DNA of 64,000 bases from Streptomyces sp. CMB-StM0423 (GTDB taxonomy: Bacteria; Actinomycetota; Actinomycetes; Streptomycetales; Streptomycetaceae): positions 1,924,501 to 1,988,500 of the forward strand of contig NZ_CP025407.1 in the NCBI RefSeq assembly GCF_002847285.1, given 5' to 3'. Positions within the stretch are counted from its first letter, which is position 1; each line of letters opens with the position of its first letter. A program made the position numbers and the translations under genes. Below, piece after piece: positions 41,888 to 50,423 of this stretch. The notes below the pieces were generated by a model that made no database searches, had not been told where the DNA came from, and saw nothing but the letters and a program-made list of their open reading frames with translations.

Positions 41888-43098
41888 AGGGGACGTCGGC
41901 CGAGGAGATACCGCCCGCGGGCCTCCGCCCGGGGGATGTGGTGCGCGGCGGGGCGGTGGGGCTGCGGACGCGGCCGCTGCGGGCGGTGCTGTCGGCGCTG
42001 GGGATCGCGATCGGGATCGCGGCGATGGTGGCGGTGGTGGGGATCTCGTCGAGTTCGCGGGCGGATCTGGACCGTACGCTCGCGTCGCTCGGCACGAACC
42101 TGCTGACGGTCTCGCCGGGCCGGACGATGAGCGGCGGGGAGGCGAAGCTGCCGGCGCGGGCGGAGTCCATGGTGGCCAGGATCGGCCCGGTGACGTCGGT
42201 GTCGGCGATCGGCCAGGTCCCGGACGCGCACGTCTACCGCACGGACCGGATCCCGGAGGCGGAGACGGGCGGTCTGGCCGCGTACGCGGTACGCACCGGC
42301 CTCCCGGCGACGACGGGCGCGCGGCTGCGTACCGGCACGTGGCTGAACGCGGCGACGGCGCGGTATCCGGCGGTGGTGCTGGGCGCGACGGCGGCGGAGC
42401 GGCTGGGCGTGGGCCGGGCGGCACCGGAGGTGCGGGTGCTGGTGGGCGGCGCGTGGTTCACGGTGGTGGGGATCCTGGAGCCGGCGCCGCTGGCACCGGA
42501 GCTGGACACCGGGGCGCTGGTGGGGTGGCGGGCGGCGAAGGACCGGCTGGGCTTCGACGGCCGGGCGACGACGGTCTACATGAGGTCGGCGGACGCGGCG
42601 GTGGAGGAGGTCCAGTCGGTGCTGGGCGCGACCGCGAACCCGGCGGCGCCGAACGAGGTGGAGGTCTCGCGCCCGTCGGACGCGCTGGCGGCGAAGCGCG
42701 CGGCGGGCGAGGCGTTCACGCGGCTGCTGCTGGGGGTGGGCGCGGTGGCGCTGCTGGTGGGCGGCGTGGGGGTGGCGAACACGATGGTCATCTCGGTGCT
42801 GGAACGCCGCGCGGAGATCGGCCTGCGCCGCGCCCTGGGCGCCACCCGGGGCCACATCCGCACGCAGTTCCTGGCGGAGTCGCTGCTGCTGTCGGCCCTG
42901 GGCGGTGCGGCGGGCGCGCTCCTGGGGGCGGGGGTGACGGCGTCGTACGCGGCGTCGCAGTCCTGGCCGCCGGTGATCCCGGCCTGGACCCTGGCAGGCG
43001 GTCTGGCAGCGACCCTGACAGTAGGCGCCCTGGCGGGCCTCTACCCAGCCCTCCACGCAAGCCGCCTCTCCCCGACAACGGCACTGGCAACGCCGTAG
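41884..43098 (+). CDS. MacB-type ABC exporter permease
   Basis: A 404-residue permease with one N-terminal transmembrane helix (about 38-58), a periplasmic MacB core domain of about 230 residues (beginning GISSSSRADLDRTLASLGTNLLTV) and three C-terminal helices with the FtsX motif RRAEIGLRRALGATRGHI. GTG 41884 overlaps the ATPase stop. Together with the adaptor, ATPase and lipoprotein it forms a tripartite-like exporter regulated by the divergent two-component system. Confidence 0.9.
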   Translation: MKGTSAEEIPPAGLRPGDVVRGGAVGLRTRPLRAVLSALGIAIGIAAMVAVVGISSSSRADLDRTLASLGTNLLTVSPGRTMSGGEAKLPARAESMVARIGPVTSVSAIGQVPDAHVYRTDRIPEAETGGLAAYAVRTGLPATTGARLRTGTWLNAATARYPAVVLGATAAERLGVGRAAPEVRVLVGGAWFTVVGILEPAPLAPELDTGALVGWRAAKDRLGFDGRATTVYMRSADAAVEEVQSVLGATANPAAPNEVEVSRPSDALAAKRAAGEAFTRLLLGVGAVALLVGGVGVANTMVISVLERRAEIGLRRALGATRGHIRTQFLAESLLLSALGGAAGALLGAGVTASYAASQSWPPVIPAWTLAGGLAATLTVGALAGLYPALHASRLSPTTALATP

Positions 43099-43192
43099 CG
43101 GGAGCTGGGGGGCGGGGGCACAGTCCGAGCAGGAAGGGCCCAGCCGGAGACGGCCCGGGACGCAGAACGAGGGGCCGTCGGGGCGCGGGGGT

Positions 43193-43284
43193 CCGGGGCG
43201 CAGCCCCGCGGGGGGCTCGGGGCGCAGCCCCTCGGGGGTCGGGGGCGCAGCCCCGCGGGGGGCTCGGGGGCGGAGCCCCTGAGG
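43193..43284. repeat. Four imperfect GGGGCGCAGCCCC repeats, likely bidirectional terminator
   Basis: Units of 20-25 bp at about 43193-43217, 43218-43239, 43240-43264 and 43265-43284, each with a self-complementary GGGGCGCAGCCCC-type core. Located between the convergent exporter and thiQ genes. This G/C-rich hairpin repeat is familiar from Streptomyces intergenic regions. Nothing else is visible between 43099 and 43339. Confidence 0.75.
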
Positions 43285-43339
43285 TTCGGGAAGGGGCGGG
43301 GTCGGGGAACAACCCCCGGCTCCGGCAGCCGCACCCGCC

Positions 43340-44359
43340 TCACCCCCCGAGCACCACCACCTCCGACGGGTCGAACTCCACGCCCACCCGGTCCCCCGCC
43401 TCCGGTGCGCCCCGCAGTGGCACCGATGACTCCAGCTCCGGTCCCGTGTCCGGTCGCAGCGTCAGCAGTACGTGGTCCCCCCGGAACGTCCGCCCCACCA
43501 CCGCGCAGACCAGCCCCGTGCCCGAGGGGCCCACCCGCACCCCCGCCGGCCGTACCAGCAGCGGCCGCTCCCCCGACGCCCCGGAGTCGGCCACCCCCAG
43601 CCGCCCCCACGGCGTCTCCGCCGCCGAGCCGCGCACCGTCCCCCGTACCACGTTCGCAAACCCCAGGAACCGCGCCACGAACTCGTCGGCCGGCCGCTCC
43701 CACACCTCCACCGGCGTGCCGGTCTGCGCCACGCGCCCCTCCCGCATCACCACCACCCGGTCGGAGAGCGCGAACGCCTCCCCCTGGTCGTGCGTGACCG
43801 CCAGCACCGTCGTGCCCAGCCGCCCGAAGAGCCGCCGCAGCTCCACCACCAGCCGTTCCCGCAGCGAGCGGTCCAACTGCCCCAGCGGCTCGTCCAGCAT
43901 CAGCAGTTGCGGCGACGGCGCCAGCGCCCGCGCCAGCGCCACCCGCTGCTGCTCCCCGCCCGACAGCGCCCCCACCGCGCGCCGTTGCGCCCCCGGCAGC
44001 CCGACGAGCGACAGCAGTTCCGCCACCCGCTCCCGGGCCGCCGCCCGCGAGGCCCCGTGCATGCGCAGCCCGAAGGACACGTTCCCGCCCACGTCCCGGT
44101 GCGGGAACAACTGCTGGTCCTGGAACATCAGCCCGACCCCCCGCCGGTGCGCCGGCACCCCGGCCAGATCCCGCCCGCCGAGCAGCACCCGCCCGCCCGC
44201 GACGGGCTGCAGTCCGGCCACCGCCCGCAGCAGCGTGGACTTGCCGCTGCCGCTGGGCCCGAGGACGCTGACGATCTCGTGGTCCGCGACGTCGAGGGCG
44301 ATCCCGTCGACCGCGGCGCGGGCGCCGTAGCGCACGGTGACGTCGTCGAGTACGAGCAT
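43340..44359 (-). CDS. thiQ: Thiamine ABC transporter ATP-binding protein
   Basis: A 339-residue ATPase, longer than the 230-residue ThiQ of E. coli because of a C-terminal TOBE-like domain (about 250-339). Walker A GPSGSGKST (34-42), signature LSGGEQQRVALARAL, Walker B LLMLDEPLGQLD and AVTHDQ are intact. ATG 44359 overlaps the permease stop (TGATG). Alone it could be any Fe3+/sulfate-type importer; the TPP riboswitch at the head of the operon and the ThiB-like binding protein support thiamine or TPP. Confidence 0.88.
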   Translation of the reverse strand: MLVLDDVTVRYGARAAVDGIALDVADHEIVSVLGPSGSGKSTLLRAVAGLQPVAGGRVLLGGRDLAGVPAHRRGVGLMFQDQQLFPHRDVGGNVSFGLRMHGASRAAARERVAELLSLVGLPGAQRRAVGALSGGEQQRVALARALAPSPQLLMLDEPLGQLDRSLRERLVVELRRLFGRLGTTVLAVTHDQGEAFALSDRVVVMREGRVAQTGTPVEVWERPADEFVARFLGFANVVRGTVRGSAAETPWGRLGVADSGASGERPLLVRPAGVRVGPSGTGLVCAVVGRTFRGDHVLLTLRPDTGPELESSVPLRGAPEAGDRVGVEFDPSEVVVLGG

Positions 44360-46077
44360 CAGAACTCTCCCGCCTGGTTCTTACGGACCCGTTCCAGCAG
44401 CAGCAGCGAGGCCGCGCACACCGCCATGAGGATGGTGCTCAGCGCCATCGCCTGCCCGTAGTTGGTCTCGCCGGCCCGGCCGAGGAGCCGCGCGACGGCG
44501 ACGGGCAGCGTCGGCCGGTCGGGCCCGGCGATGAAGACGGTCGCCCCGAACTCGCCGAGGGAGACCGCGAACGCGAAGCCGGCGGCGACGAGCACCGCCC
44601 GCCGCACCAGTGGCAGGTCGACCTCCCGCCAGGCCCGCAGCGGTGACGCGCCGAGCACGGCGGCGGCCTCCCGCAGCCGGTCGTCGACGGCGCGCAGCAC
44701 GGGCAGCATGGTCCGTACGACGAAGGGGACGCCGACCAGCGCCTGCGCGAGCGGCACGAGGATCCAGGAGGACCTGAGGTCCAGCGGCGGGCTGTCGAGG
44801 GCGATGAGGAAGCCGAAGCCGACGGTGACGGCGGAGGTGCCCAGCGGCAGCATCAGCAGCGCGTCGAAGCCGCGGACGAGGGGCCCGGCGCGGCGGGTGA
44901 CGGCGGCCGCGGCGAGGCCGCCGACGACGACGGCGATGACGGTGGCGACGGCGGCGTAGGCGAGGGAGTTGCCGACGGCTTCCAGCGGCGGGACGGCGAA
45001 CGTGCCGTCGCTCTCCTGGAGGGCGCGGTAGAAGCCGAGGCCGTGGCCGCCGGGGGTGGCGAAGGAGCGTTCGACGAGGACGGCGAGCGGCGCGAGGAGC
45101 AGCACGGCGACGACGGCGACGACGCCGCCGAGGAGGGCGCGTTCGCCGGCGCCGCGGGGGCGGCGGGCGGTGGTCTCGGGGGCGACGAGGCGCAGCGCCC
45201 TCTCCCGGCGGCGCACCGTCCAGGCGTGTACGGCGAGGACGGCGGCGACGGCGGCGAGCTGGAGGAGGGAGAGGACGGCGGCGGTGGGGAGGTCGAGGAA
45301 GTCGGCGGTCTGGCGGTAGATCTCCACTTCGAGGGTGGCGTAGGCGGGGCCGCCGAGGATCTGGATGACGCCGAAGGAGGTGAAGGTGAAGAGGAAGACC
45401 ATGAGGGCCGCGGCGGCGACGGCGGGCCCGAGCGCGGGCAGCGTGACGTGCCGCCAGGCGGCGAGGCGGCCGGCGCCGAGGACGCGGGCGGCTTCTTCCT
45501 GGCGCGGGTCGAGCTGGGCCCACAGGCCGCCGACGGTCCGTACGACGACGGCGAAGTTGAAGAAGACGTGGGCGAGGAGGATGGCCCACACGGTGGTGTC
45601 CAGCCGTATGCCCCACCAGCCGTCGAGGACACCGCCGCGGCCGGTGAGCGCGAGGAAGGCGGAGCCGACGACGACGGTGGGCATCACGAACGGCACGGTG
45701 ACCAGGGCGCGCAGCAGTTGCTTGCCGGGGAAGTCGAAGCGGGCGAAGACGTACGCGGCGGGCAGCGCGAGGACGAGGGTGAGCCCGGTGGAGGCGGCGG
45801 CCTGCCAGAGCGTGAACCACAGGACGCCGAGGACGTCGGGGTCGCCGAGGACACCGGGGATGCGGCCGAACTGCCAGCGGCCGCCGTCGCGCAGGCCGCG
45901 GGCGACGATGGCGCCGACGGGGTAGGCGAAGAAGACCGCGAAGAACGCGGCGGGGACGGCCATGAGCGCGAGCCGTCCGGCCGCCCCGCGTATCCGGCGG
46001 CGGCCCGCGCCCGTTGCCGTTCCCTTTGCCGATTCCGGTCTCGTGTCTCCCTTGCCGCGGCCCGCGGCCCGGGTCAC
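44359..46077 (-). CDS. thiP: Thiamine ABC transporter permease, fused two-domain type
   Basis: A 572-residue permease of the ThiP/FbpB type with two homologous halves, each with about six transmembrane segments and an EAA loop (EEAARVLGAGRLAAWRHVTLPALGP in the first, REAAAVLGASPLRAWREVDLPLV in the second). GTG 46077 overlaps the stop of the binding-protein gene (GTGA). VSLGEFGATVFIAGP near the C-terminus is a conserved feature of this family. Confidence 0.9.
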   Translation of the reverse strand: MTRAAGRGKGDTRPESAKGTATGAGRRRIRGAAGRLALMAVPAAFFAVFFAYPVGAIVARGLRDGGRWQFGRIPGVLGDPDVLGVLWFTLWQAAASTGLTLVLALPAAYVFARFDFPGKQLLRALVTVPFVMPTVVVGSAFLALTGRGGVLDGWWGIRLDTTVWAILLAHVFFNFAVVVRTVGGLWAQLDPRQEEAARVLGAGRLAAWRHVTLPALGPAVAAAALMVFLFTFTSFGVIQILGGPAYATLEVEIYRQTADFLDLPTAAVLSLLQLAAVAAVLAVHAWTVRRRERALRLVAPETTARRPRGAGERALLGGVVAVVAVLLLAPLAVLVERSFATPGGHGLGFYRALQESDGTFAVPPLEAVGNSLAYAAVATVIAVVVGGLAAAAVTRRAGPLVRGFDALLMLPLGTSAVTVGFGFLIALDSPPLDLRSSWILVPLAQALVGVPFVVRTMLPVLRAVDDRLREAAAVLGASPLRAWREVDLPLVRRAVLVAAGFAFAVSLGEFGATVFIAGPDRPTLPVAVARLLGRAGETNYGQAMALSTILMAVCAASLLLLERVRKNQAGEF

Positions 46078-47132
46078 TTCACGACCAGCGAGGTCCACGT
46101 CTTTATCCACTGCTCCCGGTTGTCGTCGATGGTCGGCGGGTTGAGGGAGTGGGGGCCGACGATCTCCTCGCCGTAGCGCAGGAACACCTCGGGCAGTTCG
46201 GTGTTCATGCGCACCGGGTGGACGAACATCTGCAGCGGCATGTCCTGCTGGAATTGCTCGCCGATGAGGAAGTCGATGAGGGCCTTGCCGCCTTCGGCGT
46301 TGCCGGCGTTGGCGAGCAGCCCGGCGAACTCGATCTGGCGGAAGCAGGTGCCGGTGGACACGCCGGTGGTGGCTTCCTTCGGCCGGGACTCCATGTCGAG
46401 GACGGGCGGGCTGGAGGCGTAGGAGACGACGAGCGGCTTGTCGCCCTTGCCGGCGCCGGAGAAGCGCTCGTAGTACGCCTGCTCCCAGCCGTCGACGACC
46501 TCGACGCCGTTGTCGCGCAGCTTGCTCCAGTAGTCCTCCCACCCGTCCTTGCTGTACTCGTCGACGGTGGCGAGGAGGAAGGCCAGGCCCGGGGAGGAGG
46601 TGGCGGCGTTCTCGGTGACGAGGAGGTCCTTGTAGCGGGGGTCGGCGAGGTCGTCGAAGCTCTGCGGCGGGTCGAGGTTCTTCTCCTCGAAGTACGCGCG
46701 GTCGTAGTTGACGCACACGTCGCCGTAGTCGACGGGGGTGACCCGGTGTTCACCGGCGTCGAGCTGGAGGATCTCCGGGATACGTTCCAGCCCCTTCGCC
46801 TCGTACGGCGTGAAGATCCCGTTGTCGAGGCCGCGGGAGAGCAGGGTGTTGTCGATGCCGAAGAAGACGTCGCCCTGGGGGTTGTCCTTGGACAGGACGG
46901 CCTGGTTGACGGCGGAACCGGCGTCCTTGCCCTTGAGGATGTCGACCGTGTACCCGGACTGCTTCTCGAACGCCTTCAGCACGTCGTCGGAGACGGCGAA
47001 GGAGTCGTGGGTGACGAGGGTGACGCTCTTGTCGCCCGCGCCGGACGCGGATCCGTCGCCGGAGTCCGAGCCGCAGGCGGCCAGGCCCAGGGCGAGGGAC
47101 GCGGCCAGGGCGGTGGTGACGATGCGCTTCAT
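46074..47132 (-). CDS. thiB: Thiamine-binding lipoprotein of the ABC transporter
   Basis: A 352-residue solute-binding lipoprotein: signal MKRIVTTALAASLALGLAAC with lipobox LAAC, mature start VTLVTHDSFAVSDDVLKAFEKQ as in ThiB/TbpA. DVFFGIDNTLLSRGLD and DYGDVCVNYD are conserved ligand-site regions of the thiamine-binding group. The start ATG 47132 is abutted by a hairpin that would hide the ribosome site, itself just downstream of a TPP riboswitch. The gene heads the thiB-thiP-thiQ operon. Confidence 0.92.
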   Translation of the reverse strand: MKRIVTTALAASLALGLAACGSDSGDGSASGAGDKSVTLVTHDSFAVSDDVLKAFEKQSGYTVDILKGKDAGSAVNQAVLSKDNPQGDVFFGIDNTLLSRGLDNGIFTPYEAKGLERIPEILQLDAGEHRVTPVDYGDVCVNYDRAYFEEKNLDPPQSFDDLADPRYKDLLVTENAATSSPGLAFLLATVDEYSKDGWEDYWSKLRDNGVEVVDGWEQAYYERFSGAGKGDKPLVVSYASSPPVLDMESRPKEATTGVSTGTCFRQIEFAGLLANAGNAEGGKALIDFLIGEQFQQDMPLQMFVHPVRMNTELPEVFLRYGEEIVGPHSLNPPTIDDNREQWIKTWTSLVVK

Positions 47133-47162
47133 CGGGCTGCTTTCGTGGCGGCGGGCAGCCCG
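47133..47162 (-). promoter_or_regulatory. Hairpin covering the thiB ribosome-binding region
   Basis: On the minus strand CGGGCTGC (47162-47155) and GCAGCCCG (47140-47133) form a perfect 8-bp stem with a 14-base loop, and the second arm ends directly at the ATG. The purine-rich GAAAG of the weak Shine-Dalgarno is in the loop/arm. It is the natural expression platform of the upstream riboswitch, pointing to translational control. Confidence 0.6.
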
Positions 47163-47181
47163 GGCAGCAGCAGAGTCTCGA

Positions 47182-47276
47182 CCGAACTTCCTACCCAGAA
47201 TGACCTGGGCGAGGTTCGAGGGTCTGCGGCCTGGACGGTGCCGCACTCTCAGCGCTGCGAGCGCTCCCCTGTCGGT
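47182..47276 (-). promoter_or_regulatory. TPP riboswitch (THI element)
   Basis: Read on the minus strand: closing stem CCGAC...GTTCGG, AGGGGAGC, the invariant CTGAGA box (47253-47248), a variable P3 hairpin TGCGG...CCGCA, GACCCT, GAACCT and GGGTAGGAAG. All conserved elements of the thiamine-pyrophosphate aptamer appear in order. It lies between rlmN and thiB, 50 bases before the thiB start, and should repress thiBPQ when TPP is plentiful. Confidence 0.93.
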
Positions 47277-47294
47277 GTGTACATATGAACGGTA

Positions 47295-48413
47295 TCAGGC
47301 GGGCGTGTCGGCCGCGGAGGCGGCGAGCTGCCCGCACGCGCCCTCGATCTCCTGGCCCCGGGTGTCCCGTACGGTCACGGGCACGCCGTGGGCCTCCAGG
47401 GCGGCGACGAACGCCCGCTCGTCCTCGGGCCGGGAGGCGGTCCACTTGGAGCCGGGGGTGGGGTTGAGCGGGATGAGGTTGACGTGCGCGCGGCGGCCCT
47501 TGAGGAGGCGGCCGAGGAGGTCGGCGCGCCATGCCTGGTCGTTGATGTCCCTGATCAGCGCGTACTCGATGGAGACGCGGCGGCCGGAGCGCGCGGCGTA
47601 CTCCCAGGCGGCGTCGAGGACCTCGCGGACCTGCCAGCGGGTGTTGACGGGCACGAGGGTGTCGCGCAGCTCGTCGTCGGGCGCGTGCAGGGAGACGGCG
47701 AGCCGGCACTTCAGGCCCTCGTCGGCGAAGCGGAGCATGGCGGGCACGAGGCCGACGGTGGAGACGGTGATGCCGCGCTGGGAGAGCCCGAGGCCGTCGG
47801 GCTCGGGGTCGGTGAGGCGGCGGATGGCCGACAGCACGCGGTTGTAGTTCGCCAGCGGCTCGCCCATGCCCATGAAGACGATGTTGGACAGCCGCGCCGG
47901 GCCCCCGGGGACCTCGCCGTCGCGCAGGGCGCGCATGCCGTCGACGATCTGGTGGACGATCTCGGCGGTGGACAGGTTGCGGGTGAGCCCGGCCTGGCCG
48001 GTGGCGCAGAACGGGCAGTTCATGCCGCAGCCGGCCTGCGAGGAGATGCACATGGTGACGCGGTCCGGGTAGCGCATGAGCACCGACTCGACCAGCGTGC
48101 CGTCGAAGAGCCGCCACAGGGTCTTGCGGGTGGTGTCGCCGTCGCAGCTCAGATGCCGTACGACGGTCATCAGCTCGGGCAGCAGCCCCTCGGCGAGCTT
48201 CGCCCGGGACCCGGCCGGCACGTCGGTCCAGCCGGCCGGGTCGGTCGCGTAGCGCGCGAAGTAGTGGCGCGAGAGCTGCGCGGCACGGAACGGCTTCTCC
48301 CCCAGCTCGGCGACGGCGTCGCGGCGCTCGGCGGGGGTGAGGTCGGCTAGGTGCCGCGGCGGCTTCTTGGCACCACGGGGGACGGCGAAGGTGAGCTCTC
48401 CTGGCTTCGGCAT
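47295..48413 (-). CDS. rlmN: 23S rRNA (adenine-2503-C2)-methyltransferase RlmN
   Basis: A 372-residue radical-SAM methyltransferase that methylates C2 of A2503 in 23S rRNA and A37 in some tRNAs. The iron-sulphur motif C-x3-C-x2-C is seen in [26 protein letters not shown] is the RlmN signature, and the C-terminal methyl-accepting Cys is in [11 protein letters not shown]. The start MPKPGEL at 48413 fits family length; the frame extends upstream to 48530. No good Shine-Dalgarno is present. Its 3' end is 19 bp before the TPP riboswitch. Confidence 0.95.
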   Translation of the reverse strand: MPKPGELTFAVPRGAKKPPRHLADLTPAERRDAVAELGEKPFRAAQLSRHYFARYATDPAGWTDVPAGSRAKLAEGLLPELMTVVRHLSCDGDTTRKTLWRLFDGTLVESVLMRYPDRVTMCISSQAGCGMNCPFCATGQAGLTRNLSTAEIVHQIVDGMRALRDGEVPGGPARLSNIVFMGMGEPLANYNRVLSAIRRLTDPEPDGLGLSQRGITVSTVGLVPAMLRFADEGLKCRLAVSLHAPDDELRDTLVPVNTRWQVREVLDAAWEYAARSGRRVSIEYALIRDINDQAWRADLLGRLLKGRRAHVNLIPLNPTPGSKWTASRPEDERAFVAALEAHGVPVTVRDTRGQEIEGACGQLAASAADTPA

Positions 48414-48453
48414 AGCCGTACCAGTGTCGCAGACGTATTCACCCTCGCCCGCC

Positions 48454-48648
48454 TCATCCCCAAATGCCCTGATTCGTCGACAAGACCCCACTGGTCGGCG
48501 CCCCGTGCCCGTCGCCCGGGGGCGCCACACCCGCTCCGGGCGCCCCCGGGCCGTCCCCCGCCACCGCCGCGGCAGTGGCCACCGCCATGCCCCCGGTCGC
48601 CAGCAGCGCCACCGCCGTCGCGCGGGCCGCCATGCGCGTGATCCTCAT
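48454..48648 (-). CDS. Small secreted peptide, unknown
   Basis: A 64-residue peptide with a strong AAGGGGGAG before ATG 48648. It begins [20 protein letters not shown], a clear signal peptide with cleavage near AVA-GDG, leaving about 33 residues rich in Gly, Pro, Ala and His. No Cys and no repeats. It lies alone between cdsA and rlmN, co-directional with both. I do not recognise the family; coding status rests on RBS, signal peptide and codon pattern. Confidence 0.6.
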   Translation of the reverse strand: MRITRMAARATAVALLATGGMAVATAAAVAGDGPGAPGAGVAPPGDGHGAPTSGVLSTNQGIWG

Positions 48649-48766
48649 CGAACTCCCCCTTGGGTCGCGGTCATCCGCACCACCGTGCCCACCCGCCCGG
48701 CGCGGCTCACAGGTGTTTCGACGCTCGCCGAAACTGCACGGACGACAGGGGAACGGAGCGGCCGGG

Positions 48767-49768
48767 TCAGCCCGCGCCGACGAAGATCACCATCAGCAGC
48801 CACACCACCGGCGCCGTCGGCAGCAGCGAGTCCAGCCGGTCCATGATCCCGCCGTGGCCGGGCAGCAGCGTGCCCATGTCCTTGATGCCGAGGTCCCGTT
48901 TGATCATCGACTCGGCGAGGTCGCCGAGCGTCGCCGAGGCGGCTGCCGCGGCGCCCAGCAGGAGGCCCTGCCACCAGCGGCCGTCGTCGATGAGCAGTTC
49001 CATGCACACCGCGCCCGCCGCCATCGCGAAGGCCAGCGCGCCGCCCAGGCCCTCGCGGGTCTTGCCGGGGCTGATGCGCGGGGCGAGTTTGTTGCGGCCG
49101 AGTTTGTAGCCCACGGCGTACGCGCCGGTGTCGCTGATCACCGTGAGGATCAGGAACGTCAGCACCCGCTGCGGCCCGTCGTCGTCCGCGGCGAGCATCA
49201 GCGCGACGAAGGAGGCGAGGAACGGCACGTAGAACGCGGCGAAGACGCCGGCGGTGACGTCGCGGAGGTAGTCCTCCGCGGGGCCGGTCAGCCGCCAGAC
49301 GGGGACGGCGAGGGCGGTGAGCGCGAGGGCCGCCCCGGCGCCCTCGGCGCCGCGCGCGTACCCGGCGATGACCATGGCGATGCCGCCGAGCACCAGCGGC
49401 ACCAGCGGCGTGCGGATGCCGCGGCACTCCGCCAGCCGCGACGTCAGCTCCCACAGCCCGACCGCCACCGCGACGACGATGACGCCGAGGAAGAGCACTT
49501 TCACGACGAAGAGCGTGGCCAGCACGATGGCGCCGAGGCCGAGCCCGACGCCTATGGCCGCGCCGAGGTCCCGGCCGCCGCGGCGCCGCTTGGGGGCGGG
49601 CGGCGGCGGGGTGGAGGGATCGCCCGGGGCGCCGGATCCCCCGGAGGGACCTGGGGAGGGTTCGTCGGCAGGGGCATCGCCGGACACGATGGGCATGCGC
49701 GGAGTCTGCGCCCTTTCACCCCCGCCGTACACGGGACCCGCCGGGGCCCCCCTGGAGGAGTCGTTCAT
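48767..49768 (-). CDS. cdsA: Phosphatidate cytidylyltransferase (CDP-diglyceride synthase)
   Basis: A 333-residue integral membrane enzyme making CDP-diacylglycerol from CTP and phosphatidate. A Pro/Gly-rich N-terminal extension of about 65 residues precedes about seven transmembrane segments. The C-terminal CDS signature GDLAESMIKRDLGIKDMG followed by LLPGHGGIMDRLDS is intact. ATG 49768 overlaps the frr stop by one base, so frr and cdsA are coupled. Confidence 0.94.
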   Translation of the reverse strand: MNDSSRGAPAGPVYGGGERAQTPRMPIVSGDAPADEPSPGPSGGSGAPGDPSTPPPPAPKRRRGGRDLGAAIGVGLGLGAIVLATLFVVKVLFLGVIVVAVAVGLWELTSRLAECRGIRTPLVPLVLGGIAMVIAGYARGAEGAGAALALTALAVPVWRLTGPAEDYLRDVTAGVFAAFYVPFLASFVALMLAADDDGPQRVLTFLILTVISDTGAYAVGYKLGRNKLAPRISPGKTREGLGGALAFAMAAGAVCMELLIDDGRWWQGLLLGAAAAASATLGDLAESMIKRDLGIKDMGTLLPGHGGIMDRLDSLLPTAPVVWLLMVIFVGAG

Positions 49769-50328
49769 CAGACCTCGAGCAGCTCTGCTTCCTTGTGCTT
49801 GAGCAGCTCGTCGACCTGGGCCACGTACTTGTGGGTGGTGTCGTCGAGCTCCTTCTCGCCGCGGCGGCCCTCGTCCTCACCGATCTCGCCGTCCTTGACG
49901 GCCTTGTCGATGGTCTCCTTGGCCTTGCGGCGTACGGAGCGGATGGCGATCCGCGCGTCCTCGCCCTTGGCCCTGGCGACCTTGATGAACTCCTTGCGGC
50001 GCTCCTCGGTGAGCTGCGGGAAGACCACCCGGATGATGTTGCCGTCGTTGGAGGGGTTAACGCCGAGGTCGGAGTCGCGGATCGCCTGCTCGATGTTGCG
50101 CAGGGCGCTCTTGTCGAACGGGGTCACCACCGCCATCCGCGGCTCCGGCACCGAGAACGACGCCAGTTGGTTGATGGGGGTCTGGGCCCCGTAGTAATCC
50201 GCCGTGATCTTGTTGAACATCGCCGGATGCGCCCGCCCGGTGCGGATCGCGGCGAGGTCCTCCTTGGCGACCACGACGGCCTTCTCCATCTTCTCCTCGG
50301 CTTCGAGGAGGGTCTCTTCGATCACCAC
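49768..50328 (-). CDS. frr: Ribosome recycling factor
   Basis: A 186-residue protein that, with EF-G, splits post-termination ribosomes. [21 protein letters not shown] and the C-terminal helix region ([22 protein letters not shown]) are standard RRF features, and length is normal. GTG 50328 is preceded by AGGAG; a second GTG directly follows. It lies 95 bp downstream of pyrH, as in most actinobacteria. Confidence 0.96.
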   Translation of the reverse strand: MVIEETLLEAEEKMEKAVVVAKEDLAAIRTGRAHPAMFNKITADYYGAQTPINQLASFSVPEPRMAVVTPFDKSALRNIEQAIRDSDLGVNPSNDGNIIRVVFPQLTEERRKEFIKVARAKGEDARIAIRSVRRKAKETIDKAVKDGEIGEDEGRRGEKELDDTTHKYVAQVDELLKHKEAELLEV

Positions 50329-50423
50329 TGGCTCCTGGTCTCATCCGTGAGCGGAACGGGAGTGCCCCCGTCCGCCCGTACCATGCCTGCACGGTGTCCG
50401 ACCGGCAGGCCGTTGTCCATCCC

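Noticed and set aside
43193..43284. A CRISPR-like array of short repeats
   Set aside because: Units are contiguous, self-complementary and without unique spacers; this is a hairpin repeat, not CRISPR.
42339..44330. Long open frames on the opposite strand or in other frames of the MacB permease and thiQ genes
   Set aside because: They are Gly/Arg- or Ser/Arg-rich shadows of strongly supported genes, with no RBS or family motifs; expected at this GC content.
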